Positions 12,740 through 23,907 of a stretch of 64,000 nucleotides of DNA are shown piece after piece. The notes below the pieces were generated by a model. The model ran no database searches. It saw only the letters and a program-made list of their open reading frames with translations, and was not told where the DNA came from. The DNA is taken from positions 10,692,327 through 10,756,326 of the forward strand of contig OY718803.1 of the NCBI GenBank assembly GCA_963070105.1, in the 5' to 3' direction. A program made the position numbers and the translations under genes. How positions within the stretch are numbered: the stretch's first letter is position 1; each line of letters begins with the position of its first letter. The DNA comes from Litomosoides sigmodontis (lineage: Eukaryota; Nematoda; Chromadorea; Rhabditida; Onchocercidae).

Positions 12740-13297
12740 TTAGATGATAGTATAGGAGCCCCAACTGTAAATTTGCGTTGGATTTGGATTCAGTTGAATA
12801 CCACGGCCTCTATTCAGTAGCGCTAAGTATCCCACAGGAATGAAATCACTGTCGAAGTCGTCGTCGTCGTACTCGTCAAATCGCCTGCGTCCACCGTTAC
12901 GTCTACGACCACCACCATTTCGTCTACCACCCCTACCATTTCTACCACCACCACGTCGATTATCACTAACGAACGGTAAATTTCCTCCTCCACCGAAAAA
13001 CGATGAATATGGATTAGTCGTACTGTAGTTGCGAAGATATGCTAAGTATCCTGTTTCGTATGGCGGTGTTGCACCGATATTACCATTTGGAAAAGCAAAA
13101 TAGCCACTACCGTACGGGGAGGGAATACCGTAAGGTGGTCTAAGAAAATGCGGTAGGAATTTCCTGAAATCAACGGTCGTTGTTGCTGTTGTTGTTGTTG
13201 TTGTTGTTGTTGTTGGTCGTACAGTTGTGGTAGTAGTTGGTGGGAGATTGAAATCGATGGGTCGATTTAGGCCTTGATTAGCATTATTGTTTAATGA
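12740..13297 (-). CDS. Low-complexity Thr / Gly-Arg / Asp-rich protein, last exon (5' end unresolved)
   Basis: A 185-codon open exon on the minus strand with no ATG near its start, opened by a good acceptor (CTCGTTTCAG) and closed by TAA. In order it encodes an Asn-rich start, a Thr tract (nine consecutive ACA codons), a Pro/Tyr/Gly middle (PPYGIPSPYGSGYFAF), a Gly/Arg/Asn cluster of RGG type (about residues 112-141), an acidic patch FDEYDDDDFDSDF, and a tail PVGYLALLNRG. Codons are varied outside the ACA run, and the charge blocks are sharply ordered, which supports real coding. The Thr tract suggests O-glycosylation if secreted, while RGG repeats suggest nucleic acid binding if intracellular. 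A hydrophobic ATG-led stretch near 13.9 kb (LLIVVAFCCLLF) could be a signal exon, but its phase does not join cleanly. Family not recognised. Confidence 0.65.
   Translation of the reverse strand, partial: SLNNNANQGLNRPIDFNLPPTTTTTVRPTTTTTTTTTATTTVDFRKFLPHFLRPPYGIPSPYGSGYFAFPNGNIGATPPYETGYLAYLRNYSTTNPYSSFFGGGGNLPFVSDNRRGGGRNGRGGRRNGGGRRRNGGRRRFDEYDDDDFDSDFIPVGYLALLNRGRGIQLNPNPTQIYSWGSYTII
13189..13216 (-). repeat. In-frame (ACA)n trinucleotide tract encoding poly-Thr
   Basis: Nine consecutive ACA codons on the minus strand (GTT units on the plus strand) inside the Thr/Gly-Arg/Asp protein; likely length-polymorphic. Confidence 0.9.
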
Positions 13298-16200
13298 CTG
13301 AAACGAGCAGAATGAAAAATGAATATGTGAATCGCTAGCAACAAATAATTTTCATACTTGCAAAAACCTTTCTTTTTTGTCATTTATTAATTTTGCTTCA
13401 AAATTTACGGTATTTTCGAGTTGATAGCAATAAATTTTGGTATTTTATCTAAATGTCGAAATGTGAATTTGTCATTTTAATTTTATCATTTAATGAAGAA
13501 ATGCTAAAAACTAACGTTATCTCCGACTATATTACCGTTGAATGAATTAATTGCTAGCCCATCGGTGGATGTAATCGAAAAGGACAAACTAAAAGTACAA
13601 CTTTTTTAAATGTGAAAATTTAACCTTGCATTTAGTTAGCAGTTGCACCATGCAAATTTATTTCTTCTTTGGATATTTGCATCTTGCTCGTTCCTTTATT
13701 ATCATGTTTTTGGAGAAAAAATGAAAATTGTTTGTTTTTAGAAAAATTTTGAAAAATTCTACTCTAACAATTAGTTCACCTGATGAGGAGAAGAGGAATG
13801 CGGTGCACGAGCTTTTCCTCGTTCCTTCTTCTAATCATTATTAGAGGAATAAATGACAGCTAAAACAATAAACAACAAAATGCTACTACAATAAGAAGAT
13901 AATAGCCACTACAAATTCTCTCATTCATCCAACAATTACAGTGAAAATAATTCATTAACTTCCCAAAAAAAAACATTTCCAATTTATTTATTGTATTTTT
14001 CTCGCACACATATTTGTGTAATTTGATATGATAAAAGTTTTTTTAATAAAAAAAAGGCATAAAAAACAGCGAAGCGAAATGAAATTTGAAGAGTTAAAGG
14101 GAAAAGCAAAGGTGACGAGTTACGAAGTCAAAGCGACTGCATTTAAGGATAGTAAAATTTCGTCCAAATGTGAAGAATTGGTTGGTAGGAGTGATTTGAA
14201 GAAATGACTTTTTTTTTTAAAAAAAAAAAGCAAAGGAACAAAACGAGAAGTTCAACAATATTTTCAACATTTTAAATGTCGTTTTGATTTTGATGAACAT
14301 CACCATTTGATTCGTCCGACAAAATTTTACCTTTTCTCAAACATTTTCCGTTTCTTTCTCTCTTTTCTTTTACCTAATTTCAGCGTTTTTTCCTCTTTCC
14401 ATCTTCCCACATTCATTTGCTCATTCAGTTGTTTTACTTGCTAAATTTTGTTATTTTCTTCAACTTCATTCTTCTCTCTCAAATGCTTCTAAGAAAGAAA
14501 AAACTGAAATATTACTTAAACGTTAGCGAGCGATTAAAAAATGACCAGTAACAGATAATAAGAAAGTGAAATGAAAATTAGAAAAAAAATTAAAGATTTT
14601 AAATCAGCTAAAAAGATGTAATAGTAATTTGAGGGCTAATATTACTTAGGAAAGCCAGTTATAAAATGACCACTCGACTGATCCAATGATCATGTTTGAG
14701 AGTCGAACACAGTAAAGCAATGTCTTCAATGTTAATTTTAAAATGTAACATTTAATTATACTAAATGTTTCTAGCCAAAACATGCTGTAACATACCTGTA
14801 GGAAAGTTTAAACTGATTTATTTAAAGCAAAAATAAAAGTAAAATGTCGAAAAAAATTGAACGAGAAAGAAAAAAGCGCACAAAGTATTTGGTGCTTTTT
14901 GACAATTCTCAACCGAAATTGAATTCATCGTAGCTTTGATTCAAAAGCAATAACTCGACTCTGTTCCAATTAATTTTTACGATAATTACGAGACATCTCA
15001 CGCAAAAAAGCAGAAATTGTTATGCAAAAAAAGAAGTGGTACAAAATTTGAACTGTACACGTATACTGTACAACAGAAGCGCACGTCATTTCAAATAAAT
15101 CACATCTTCAGACGTGCATGCGATCATATTACACGCAATAAAGTGTTACAGTAACTTTTCTAGCAACATTGATAATGAATGATTTAGAAAAGCACTTCTT
15201 TCCTTCTACTCTTTAAAATTCAGAATTACCAAAAGGGAAAAAGAAAATTTTAGTTTAAGAATTTATCCATAAAAAGCGAAGATGAAATAAACGCAAACAT
15301 TAGTTTTAATACCTAATTAATTCTTCTTCTTCTTCGGAAAACAGGTTTACGAAGAAATTTTTGAAGTTTTTAGCAAAAGTGCATTTACGCATTGAGCACA
15401 AAATTTGACTAATTACGTAAAATGAATGATAAAATATGCCTATTGCCTGCATCAAAATTTTGAAATTCGTTTATTCAATCAATGAAAGAGAGAATTTGAA
15501 TAACTGTTTGTGTTCTGTAGAATTTAATTCATGAGGGGAAACTTTAAGCCCATTAAAATTGAAAGTTGTGAATTCCATTTTGAGTCATTCTGATACACTG
15601 AAATTAGAGACAATCATTCGAAATTCACAACATTTCTTAATGAAATGTGACAGAAATGTAGAAGTACAAAAATCTAACAGTTAACTCAAAAAGTTACGAA
15701 TTGATAAACAAATTGAAAAAATTTAAAAACAGGTTGATAAGTGGATGAGAAATTGGAAAAAAATTGCAGACATTACTCAAACTTGGAAAGATGCGCAAAT
15801 AGAAAGAAATTCTTCAGGGATCAAAAATTTAAGAGTAAAAATGCGGTGAAAAAACTATAAGACTTAAAAGCGCAGAAATAATGCGCGAAAGTCTTGATTA
15901 TTTGGAAGTAAAAAATAATTAAAAATTTCCAGACGTCTAACTAATACAGAAACTTGCGAATTTAAGATGGAATTTGAAATGTGAAATGGAAACAAAATTG
16001 ATCATGCAAAATGCTAAAAGATAATAAACAAAAAAATTAAAATTAAATGCTTGAAATTTCAAAACACCTTTGCATTCCTCTCAAAAACTTCAAAGGCGGT
16101 TTTAGAAATTTCGAAGCGCGGAAATTAAAAAACTTAAAAATAAGTTTCGATTCGACATTCTACAAGTTTACGCTAATGTACTATTTCGAAATTTAACAGC

Positions 16201-18620
16201 GCTGGACAAAAGCTTCTAAAATTGCTTTTTCAAAGGGATAAATATTTGGCAAGAGAAATTTTTAGAATCGTAGAAAATTTACAAGTGCTGCAAATTCTGC
16301 TGAAAATGCACCTCGACTTCTTCCATCTCTTTTCTTTCCTCTACACCATCCTTCATCGGCATAGATCAAAGCTTTAGTGCCACAAGTAGTGTGCGAATGG
16401 CACATATTGCAAATGATTTGCAAAACTAACTAACAAGAAAGTGAGCGTGCAACTCGTCCAGTAATGCACGCAGTTAAGCAAACTTATGCATGCAACGACA
16501 GTAAGTTAATTGGAAAAAAAGTACATAAGCAAAAGTGTGCAAAGAGTAAAAGTAATTATGCAGGCGCAAAAGGAAATTTAGTGCAAGGAAATGTGCTGAA
16601 TAAATGTTGTTGATGAGATACATCGCTGGAGAAGTGCTAAAGAACCGTTAAGCAAAGGAAAAAAACGTGTGGTACCAAAATACGTGGAAAATGCAGGTAA
16701 AAAAAATTGAACAGAAAGCGCCCGACGAATATTTTTGAAATTTGAATTCGAATTCCAATGAATTTGAGCAGAAAATGCCCGATGAATTATTTAAAAAGTC
16801 GGAAAGTAGAAGTAACAAAGGAATTGTGAAAGTAAGTAAACAAGCGCAAAAGTTGTACATGAAATGCATGAGTAAAGGAAACATTTACTAAAATTAAGTC
16901 ATGCATAATATTTTTTGCTGAAAAGAATGCAAGAGGTGAAGTAAACAAAAAAAAATTAAAGGTACTAAACAGTGAAAGAAACAAATTTAAGAAATGTTAA
17001 AATTTGGGGTAAAATTAAAAGGGTTGAAAAAAGTTACAGGAAGTTAAAGGACAAAAAAAAAACAGTAAAAAAGTGAAAGAAAAACAAAAGAAAATTTAGC
17101 GGTGAAAATTTACATCACTTCATTAAACAGAAAGATCAAATTTGGAAAAATGGAAGCGTCCAAAATGATACAGAAAAAAGATGGTAAATGCCTAAGACTG
17201 ACTCATCCAAATGATCTTCAAATTCCAAATTTACCCATTAAAGTTCTAAGGCAATGAAAAATTCTTCAAGGAATCAAAAAATCTCGAAAACCTGATAATT
17301 CAAAAATTTTTAACTTAAACAAAAACAACGTGTCTTAAAAGTTTGATGAGTAACTTAAACGATGAAAAAAAAAACTGCTAGAAACTTTGAAGCGAACTTT
17401 CATGCTATTGTTAGAAATGCAAGGAATTTGAAAGATCAGAGAATTGAAAAATTCAAAAAAATGAAGGCAAAACCTCACAAAATGAAGTCTAACAAAAGAA
17501 GTCCAAAAAAATTTTCTAAAAAATCTAAAAAATGAATTGAAAAAATGAGAAAGGGATTGAAATCAAAAAATCGAATCATGTCTGAAATTTAGGACTACTG
17601 AATTTAAATGAGAAAATTATTAAATCTGTTTGAGCGAATGAGGAAAGATAGATATATACCAACCTCTCAGCGAAATTTCCACAAAAATTTTGCAAAGTTA
17701 AATGCTGAAATTGGTACAAGCTGTGGCATAAAAAACAAATTATAAAGAAAAACTAAAAAAAATATGAAGAAAATAGAATGTTAATAATAATGGCTTCTTT
17801 GTGGTTTTATAACTTCGCAAACTAACAAATTTTTAATTCCAAAAAAAGACAGGCTTAAAGACTAGTCTGAGAATGCCTTAAAAAATTTTTCAAACTCAAT
17901 CAAAACGAACTTTGCATGAAATTTGCAAGCAGTAAGCCTACGCAATTAATCAAATTACAAAATTTGAAGAATTTACTAAATTGCATTGTCAAAGAATTTT
18001 TATAAATCGCATCAGAAATCAAATATCACAGAAGTGAGCAAGCACATTAGACAAGGAAAGAATTCCAAGAAGCAAACAATGTGGTTGATTAGCGATAAAT
18101 TACTTCAGCAAATTAAAAAATAAAATTAGAAGTAAAAGATTTGAACTCAGTTTACTTTCATAAACTACCAATGTCACCACGCGTCACATCCGTAGCGTCT
18201 ATTAAACTCTACGCCTCACATTCCGCGCTCTGAATTCACTTCCTTTCGGCATTACAACACTTCAAAATGGCTCATTTATGGAGCAAAAAATTCAAACAAA
18301 GAAAACCAATTCAATAAATTTAAAAAAAAAATTGCTGAAGAAATATGAAATTAATTAAAGCAGCAAATTAATCAAACACCAAAATTGCGAATTGAATTGA
18401 AAGCGAGGAAAACATCGCATTTTCCTACGTTTTACCAAATCACAACTAATCGTAGCTTACGCTAAAATAGGTTATTACTTAGAGAGAATTCAATTACTTT
18501 TGCAGTAAAAAAGTATGAAAACGTTTTTTTTTATTCTTTAGTTTTTCGTCTTCTAATTTTGTTTCTTTTCTTTTTTACTTTTTTTGCTTACTTTCTGTTC
18601 TTTTTTTAAATTCGTTACTT
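13298..18620. other. Intergenic or intronic, no gene recognised
   Basis: More than 5 kb of very A-rich plus-strand sequence (A-runs, AAATTTGAA motifs) with no protein-like open frame on either strand. It may include upstream exons of the minus-strand gene ending at 12740. A T(10)A(11) palindrome lies at about 14210-14231. The strong A bias over roughly 15.2-18.1 kb is unusual even for this window. Confidence 0.4.
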
Positions 18621-18629
18621 TTGAAGTGA

Positions 18630-19510
18630 GCCACCCGCTTGTCTGACTTCATTGAATGGAAGGTAGATGGCTGGAACAGGCAGCAGCGGCAGGAGGGCCA
18701 CGTGGGAAGTGTTGCATACTACTAGCGTAATTCGCCCTGAAACGTGAATTACTGATTAGAGCAGCCATCGCATTTAATTCACAAATATTTGAATTCCTTG
18801 TCTATACCTAAATTTTGCTTTTCTGACCTGAAATGGAATGATGAGGCCCCTGCACAACCTCATCTCTCCCTACAACACCCAATCTACGGCTTTTTCCTCT
18901 ATTATGGCTGCACACGTCTTCGGGCGCCAGTTGACGGTACGCAGTTTCACGTCAGCACTCTTTCGTGAGAAACATAAATTGGGACGGCAGCAAGCGGTAA
19001 TGGCCACATCGGGCGCAAAATCCTAAAATATATATATAGTTGCACTAGCCTTGTGCAAAACAAACACACAAGCATTTCTGAAATTAATTGTGAATTAGGC
19101 TTCAGTTCGAGAACTTACCGTCCGGTTTGTGCATTCTCGATGTGCGGATTCGCTAGCTCTATAGTCTCGAACTTCCTGCTGCACATCTCGAACACTTCAA
19201 ATGCAAATTGCCAGAAAGCACTATCTGGAGAAATCGTTTTCAAGCAAACGAAATTTGAAACTTCCATTGTTCTTTACTTAGCTTCCAGTTCAATCAGCGA
19301 AATCTCAAATTTGGAAATCAGTTTATAAAAAACATGCAAATGGAAAGAAAATTAGTGCGATTACCTCCTTTTCGCCCGCTATGAATTCCCGCAATGCGTA
19401 ATGCATTACGGATTTATCCTCCAAATATCAGGGCACATCGAATACGTCCGGAAGTTCCGGACCTTCTTCACCAAACGAAAGCATTCCGCAATTCTATCAA
19501 AATTTATTGC
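18630..19510. other. G+C-richer island with ambiguous exon-like segments
   Basis: Four G+C-rich patches (about 18640-18740, 18838-19023, 19130-19221, 19370-19490) separated by A+T-rich spacers. On the minus strand three of them have splice-like borders and join in phase: 19221 to about 19137 (EVFEMCSRKFETIELANPH), about 19023-18914 (MWPLPLAAVPIYVSHERVL) and 18738 to about 18658 (MQHFPRGPPAAAACSS, then stop). The first patch has a minus frame FGEEGPELPDVFDVP broken by an in-frame TGA. The plus strand is also open: 18838-19026 gives a leader-like MAAHVFGRQLTVRSFTSALF, and 19402-19521 gives a Ser/Asn-rich frame. Strand and gene identity cannot be decided from sequence alone; it could be a gene, a decayed gene or a non-coding transcript. 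Confidence 0.3.
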
Positions 19511-19695
19511 AATATTTGTAAAGCATAAAAACACTCAATAGTCAAAATTTGAATAAATGTTGCTGTCGAATCATTCTAACTCACGTAAAATGAGTCAGAA
19601 GTTACGTGTGGAAGGTAGCAAGCAAGTAAAGGAGAGATCTCGAAGAGTAAGATTAACAATCTTTGTAGTCACTTTCTAATACAAAAGCGAAGATC

Positions 19696-19732
19696 CTTCT
19701 CTCTCTCTCTCTCCCTCTCTCTCCCTCCCTCT
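19696..19732. repeat. (CT)n / CCCT microsatellite
   Basis: Imperfect CT/CCCT pyrimidine tract followed at once by a short GA tract. Confidence 0.9.
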
Positions 19733-20314
19733 AAAACAGAGAGAGGAAGCAAGGCAACTCGATGTTTCCAATCTTTCAATTATTATTCGCTTATGTGATT
19801 TGTTTAAATGTATGCGAAGTGATATTGAAACGTCGAGCAGTTTTGACACTTCGCCTCCTTCGTTCGGAATGTGATATCATTTAGGTTATTGTTCATTTTA
19901 ATAACTGTGAAATAATTTTCAAAAACTTTTCCCTCCTATTTTACTGACATGGATAACTGCATGAGTTTGTTGAAGTATTTCTCATCGTGATATTTGATCA
20001 TCATTTCTAACAAAATTAACTTGGTGCAACAATTACAGCTTTTTTTTTCCACAAACATCAATTAATAATTTTGCGTCTTTTTTTTTCATCAAATGAAACA
20101 AACAACTTTCGCACAAATGTATCTTGTAAATAAAATTTTAATTAAAATTGAACGAAAAAAGCTGGAAGCACTAAGTAAATAATATTGTTTTTCAAGTAAT
20201 ACTTATCACAAACGCTTATTTTTGCTTCTTTGTCAAGCCGGAAAGTTCCGTTTCACCCAACCGTTTCGTGGAGGAAATTTTATTAAAGCTAAGTACACAA
20301 AACCTTAAATCAAA

Positions 20315-20320
20315 TTTATT
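20315..20320 (-). terminator. Polyadenylation signal of eight-Cys gene A
   Basis: AATAAA on the minus strand, 93 bases past the stop codon of gene A. Confidence 0.55.
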
Positions 20321-20412
20321 AAATTTACTGTAACACTTTTTAACAGTCATAGTATTTTTCGCACACTTCCTTTACAACATTGCAAGAAGAGAGCTGTGCT
20401 TTCCAACGAAAT

Positions 20413-21358
20413 TTATGAATTCTGAGAGAGTGTGCACACCCACAACGCCTTCGACGTACAGTATGCGTAATTACGTATTTTGCTTACGGGACCCAGTTGG
20501 GTGGTTCGCTCAATGATGCATGCTTTGAGGATCGGATCGCAGTAGCATCCTTTATCACTAGAAATCACTTTATTAAATTCCTCATTTTCACTCAGTGAAC
20601 TTTACTGCAAATGGCAAAATTACTAAATGTCACTTCCCCACATGTGTAACTTAATTTATTGTCAACTATTTTTTTTAATTAAATCTTTTCTTTCAAAAAT
20701 GTTTACGTCCATTGCTGATTTTCTGCCAAGCGGCACCAGTAGATTGGCTCTCGCATATTGTAGCAATGAGCGTTTGATGAACAGAGCTTTTGTCTAAAAT
20801 AAAACACAATTAAAATTTTCCTCGATTTTTAATGTCTAATTTGTAAAAATCAAAACTTTTCCCAAAAACATTTTTGCTTTAACTTAAACCGAACAATCAA
20901 TCGTACCTACACATTTTTACTACTACCACATAGCACAATGCTTACATTCCATCAGTGCTAATGAATGTTGCACCATAATAATTCCTTGGCATTTCATTGT
21001 CAGCACTGTATGTGTTATCCTGCAAAGAGAAAAAACTTCTCTCTGTGAAAGTAGGACAATTGAAAGTTGAAATTTCATACTTTTACTCATTAAGCGATGT
21101 GATTTCAGTAAGAGTATCATGTCAATGAACTGTCACTCTCTGATTGTTAATTTGCGACAAGTTGTTAATTTTTATGATTAAATTTTTAAATTTTGCAATT
21201 TAAAAATTATTCCTGCTATATTTTTATACTATATAAAACTATGTAAAACATACCAAATGTCTTTTGTACTATATAAAACATACCAAATTAAGTATTTGCG
21301 TTGCTGCAACCAAAAAGCATGCACTAAGCGCAGGGAGAATTTGCAGTAAATTATTCAT
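20413..21358 (-). CDS. Small secreted eight-cysteine protein, paralog A
   Basis: Minus-strand gene with exons 21284-21358, 20946-21019, 20707-20793 and 20413-20557; phases 0, 2, 2 agree and give 126 residues. Exon 1 is a 25-residue signal peptide (MNNLLQILPALSACFLVAAT). Exon 2 ends in YYGATFISTDG; exon 3 holds CYNMREPIYWCR and NQQWT; exon 4 holds GCYCDPILKACIIE and a tail ending WVCTLSQNS. The cysteines are at 54, 60, 70, 83, 85, 92, 112 and 120, a spacing shared with the two neighbouring paralogs, suggesting four disulfides in an extracellular protein. No known fold or catalytic motif is recognised. It lies divergently to paralog B, 2.5 kb apart, and in the same orientation as paralog C. Every exon is short, so simple ORF scans miss it; support comes from the three-way match in sequence, exon phase and exon length. 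Confidence 0.85.
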
Positions 21359-21399
21359 AGTTACTGTAATGCGCAAATCAAAAATTCAAGCTAATTATT

Positions 21400-21446
21400 T
21401 GTTGTTGTTGCTGTTGTTGTTGTTGTTGTTGTTTGTTGTTGTTGCA
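21400..21446. repeat. (GTT)n microsatellite
   Basis: GTT units with one GCT interruption, just upstream of gene A. Confidence 0.9.
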
Positions 21447-22890
21447 GAAGGAGCACACTTTATGAGAGAACATAATAAAACATAATTAAAATTGAATTTT
21501 GAAGTATTAATTCTCACTCTCACCGCTCCGCTCATCCATGATACTTCCCTCGTATTTAATAGCATGAAAAAATTACAATTAAAATCAACTGATGAATTGA
21601 ATGATTGTTACATTAAGTACGCATTTGAGGAATCGTTGGTAAAATTTGTTGAAAACGAGAATGCGAGAGGCGAGAAAGAGAGGGAGAGAGAGAAAGGAGT
21701 TGAAAAAGTGAAAAAAAATTCAATCTTTCTCCGCATCTTCAGCAAATTTATTTTAAAATTCCATCTTTTATCATATTTTTTGCACTATTATCATTTCAAA
21801 TTCAATCATTTTCATTTGCATAACAGAACTTTAGCTTCTCAACAAAAAAAAAAGAATGCATTTTAGATTTTGCAATAAATCAAACAATTTATATTTTTTT
21901 CCCAAAAATTTCCAACTCATCGATGAATATTGCTTAGCGTTGCTGCTAATGTAAATTGTTCGATCATTTCACATTTGCATCTTATCTTACTCTAATCAAT
22001 TACATTTGAAGAATTTTTTTTGATAACTTTTTTCAAGCATAATAATAATAGCGTTTAGAATGGACCACTTATGTATGTTTGCATGTTTGAATAAATTTCA
22101 TTTTATTACTTCAAATTTCCCGGCATATCCGAAAGCAGCGGTGGCAAATTCAATCTCTCTTAAGTGTGCCGAAAAAAAAACTGCAGTGAAAACTTAGACA
22201 TTCTGCCGCTGGAAGCAAAGAACAAGAAACGAAGTGCTGTTTGAAGTTTAACAAGAACAGCTAACATCTTAAGCTCTCTCTCTCTCTCTCCCTCCCTCTC
22301 TCTCTCTCCCTCTCTTTGGTCGATGAGTGAGAATTGCAATAATGAAATATATTTCCTGTAAACGTGTTCTATTAAATCGTACAAACGATTGCATGGACTT
22401 TTGTTTTAAAATAACACTTCCACAGAGAAATTACAATCCTCTCAAAGATTGGAAAGTGGTTCAGCTAATGCTACCGGAAAACTACGACAGTGTCAATATT
22501 AATTAGACGTATGAAAATTCCTTCTGTTAAATTTACCATTTCAATTAGAAATCCAATTTCAAGTGAATTTCGCTGCAGAAAGCACAAAAATTAATTCAGT
22601 GAGCATAATTTTTGATTTTTTTTTTCAGTAAAATATCAAAATTTTTGTTCAACGTTTTATTCTTCGTGTATTTTTGAGAGGGAATTGAGAAACGATGTGC
22701 TATGAATAAACTTTTGCATCAAACATTCAAATTAATTCCTTTTTTTTTTCCGTTTATTGCAATGAAATCTCTGACGATTTGCTTTGACACATTTTTGTTG
22801 GATTTTAGATTGCATAATTTATAATGAAATGTTTGGGAATTCTCAAGAAGCAATTTGTTGGAAATAGCACGTCAAGCAATATTGTCCATT
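21447..22890. other. Spacer between divergent paralogs A and B, left part
   Basis: No gene supported. A+T-rich, with a purine run at about 21663-21705 and a CT tract at 22273-22315. A 124-codon plus-strand open frame (21492-21866) is mostly Phe/Lys/Glu low complexity and looks fortuitous. The space holds the 5' flanks of both divergent eight-cysteine genes. Confidence 0.4.
22273..22315. repeat. (CT)n / CCCT microsatellite
   Basis: Imperfect CT/CCCT tract in the spacer between paralogs A and B. Confidence 0.9.
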
Positions 22891-23125
22891 CGACCGATCG
22901 GAGCAGTCAGTTACCGAACCGATCAATCAGAGTGATCGGATTTCGGATTAGTCAAGGATCAGCTACCAGATCACTGTGTTCAGTTACCGGATTGCGGGGA
23001 GTGATCAACTGTCGGATCGATTGGAGTGACGCTAGGTGCAGATTAATAGGAATGATCAGTTTAGGTGAATCAGTGAGAGTGAGTGATCAACCGGATCAAT
23101 TACCGGATCAATTAGAGTGATCAAT
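22890..23125. repeat. Degenerate GATC-rich minisatellite
   Basis: About 235 bases in which variants of GATCGGAT, GATCAA and TTACCGGATCAATTAGAGTGATCA recur many times at irregular 20-35 base intervals. It keeps a plus-strand frame open (Arg/Ser/Asp/Gln-rich), but the periodic DNA motif explains this without coding. It lies between the divergent paralogs A and B. Confidence 0.65.
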
Positions 23126-23319
23126 TTCCCTTCAATTTTTATTGTGTCAGTAATGACATAACATTAATTTCAATTTGCAATTTGCGCAGGTAAAAATATC
23201 ACAAAAATTTGATTTTAAAAATGTGTGCCCAAAAAAATTTTAACAAAAAAAAACAATCATTAATTTTAAGAGTTTATCACTCACAGATAAAGCGTTCTCG
23301 AATTTATCAGCTTATCGCA

Positions 23320-23490
23320 ATGAATTATGCATTTTCCGCCTTACTGATCGCTTCGCTAAGCTCAATTTGTGCTAGCGATGGTCGAATTTCAATTGTTGAA
23401 AGAAACCCACCGACAAATAATGCTTCTATTTACGTTGCAAAAGTTTTTGCAAGCAAATTTATTTACCTTTCCGCAGTTGCGTATTTGTGA
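23320..23490 (+). CDS. Possible short secreted peptide (56 residues)
   Basis: ATG-led open frame beginning with a good signal peptide (MNYAFSALLIASLSSICA, cleavage expected after CAS), followed by DGRISIVERNPPTNNASIYV with one N-glycosylation sequon (NAS) and a hydrophobic C-terminus. No family match and no splice partner. It lies 0.4 kb upstream of paralog B on the same strand, and may be an independent small gene, a leftover exon of a related gene, or chance. Confidence 0.35.
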   Translation: MNYAFSALLIASLSSICASDGRISIVERNPPTNNASIYVAKVFASKFIYLSAVAYL

Positions 23491-23907
23491 AAGTGATGGG
23501 ACACAAAAGAAACGCGCATAAAATATCATTTTTATTGTAAGTCATTCACGTGTGAAAGGGTTTCGTTAAAAAATTTGCTTCCAACAATTCGCACTGATAG
23601 TGATTGCTGGAATGAGCTTGTGAGTTAGCCGGATGAGCGTTAGCTAATAATGAACACGAATTTCACTCACCACACCTGTTCAATTGAAATTAATAATTTA
23701 ATCGATGAATTTTACTTCTTGTGCATGACGCGATCGATAACTATTGATAATACTGATGAGAAACAATGTAGGATTTCGTCTGTATCGTTGAAAAGCAAAA
23801 AAAAATACAAAACAATTTAATTGTGTAAAATGTCTTCTTCGAAATGAAATAGAAAAAAAAAGCAAAAACGAAAATGTTAAATTAAAATGAATTTTTGAAG
23901 GTATACA

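Noticed and set aside
12840..13028. Plus-strand Ser/Arg/Pro-rich frame
   Set aside because: It is the antisense shadow of the Gly/Arg/Asp codons of the minus-strand exon.
18838..19026. Plus-strand 62-codon frame resembling a mitochondrial leader
   Set aside because: Ends in a stop with no partner exon, and the opposite strand is equally open; kept only as part of an ambiguous island.
19053..19328. Plus-strand 91-codon frame as a gene
   Set aside because: Runs across both G+C-rich and A+T-rich parts with no change in character, no domain and no splice context.
21492..21866. 124-codon plus frame between paralogs A and B
   Set aside because: Contains a GA-repeat translation and Phe/Lys low complexity; no domain.
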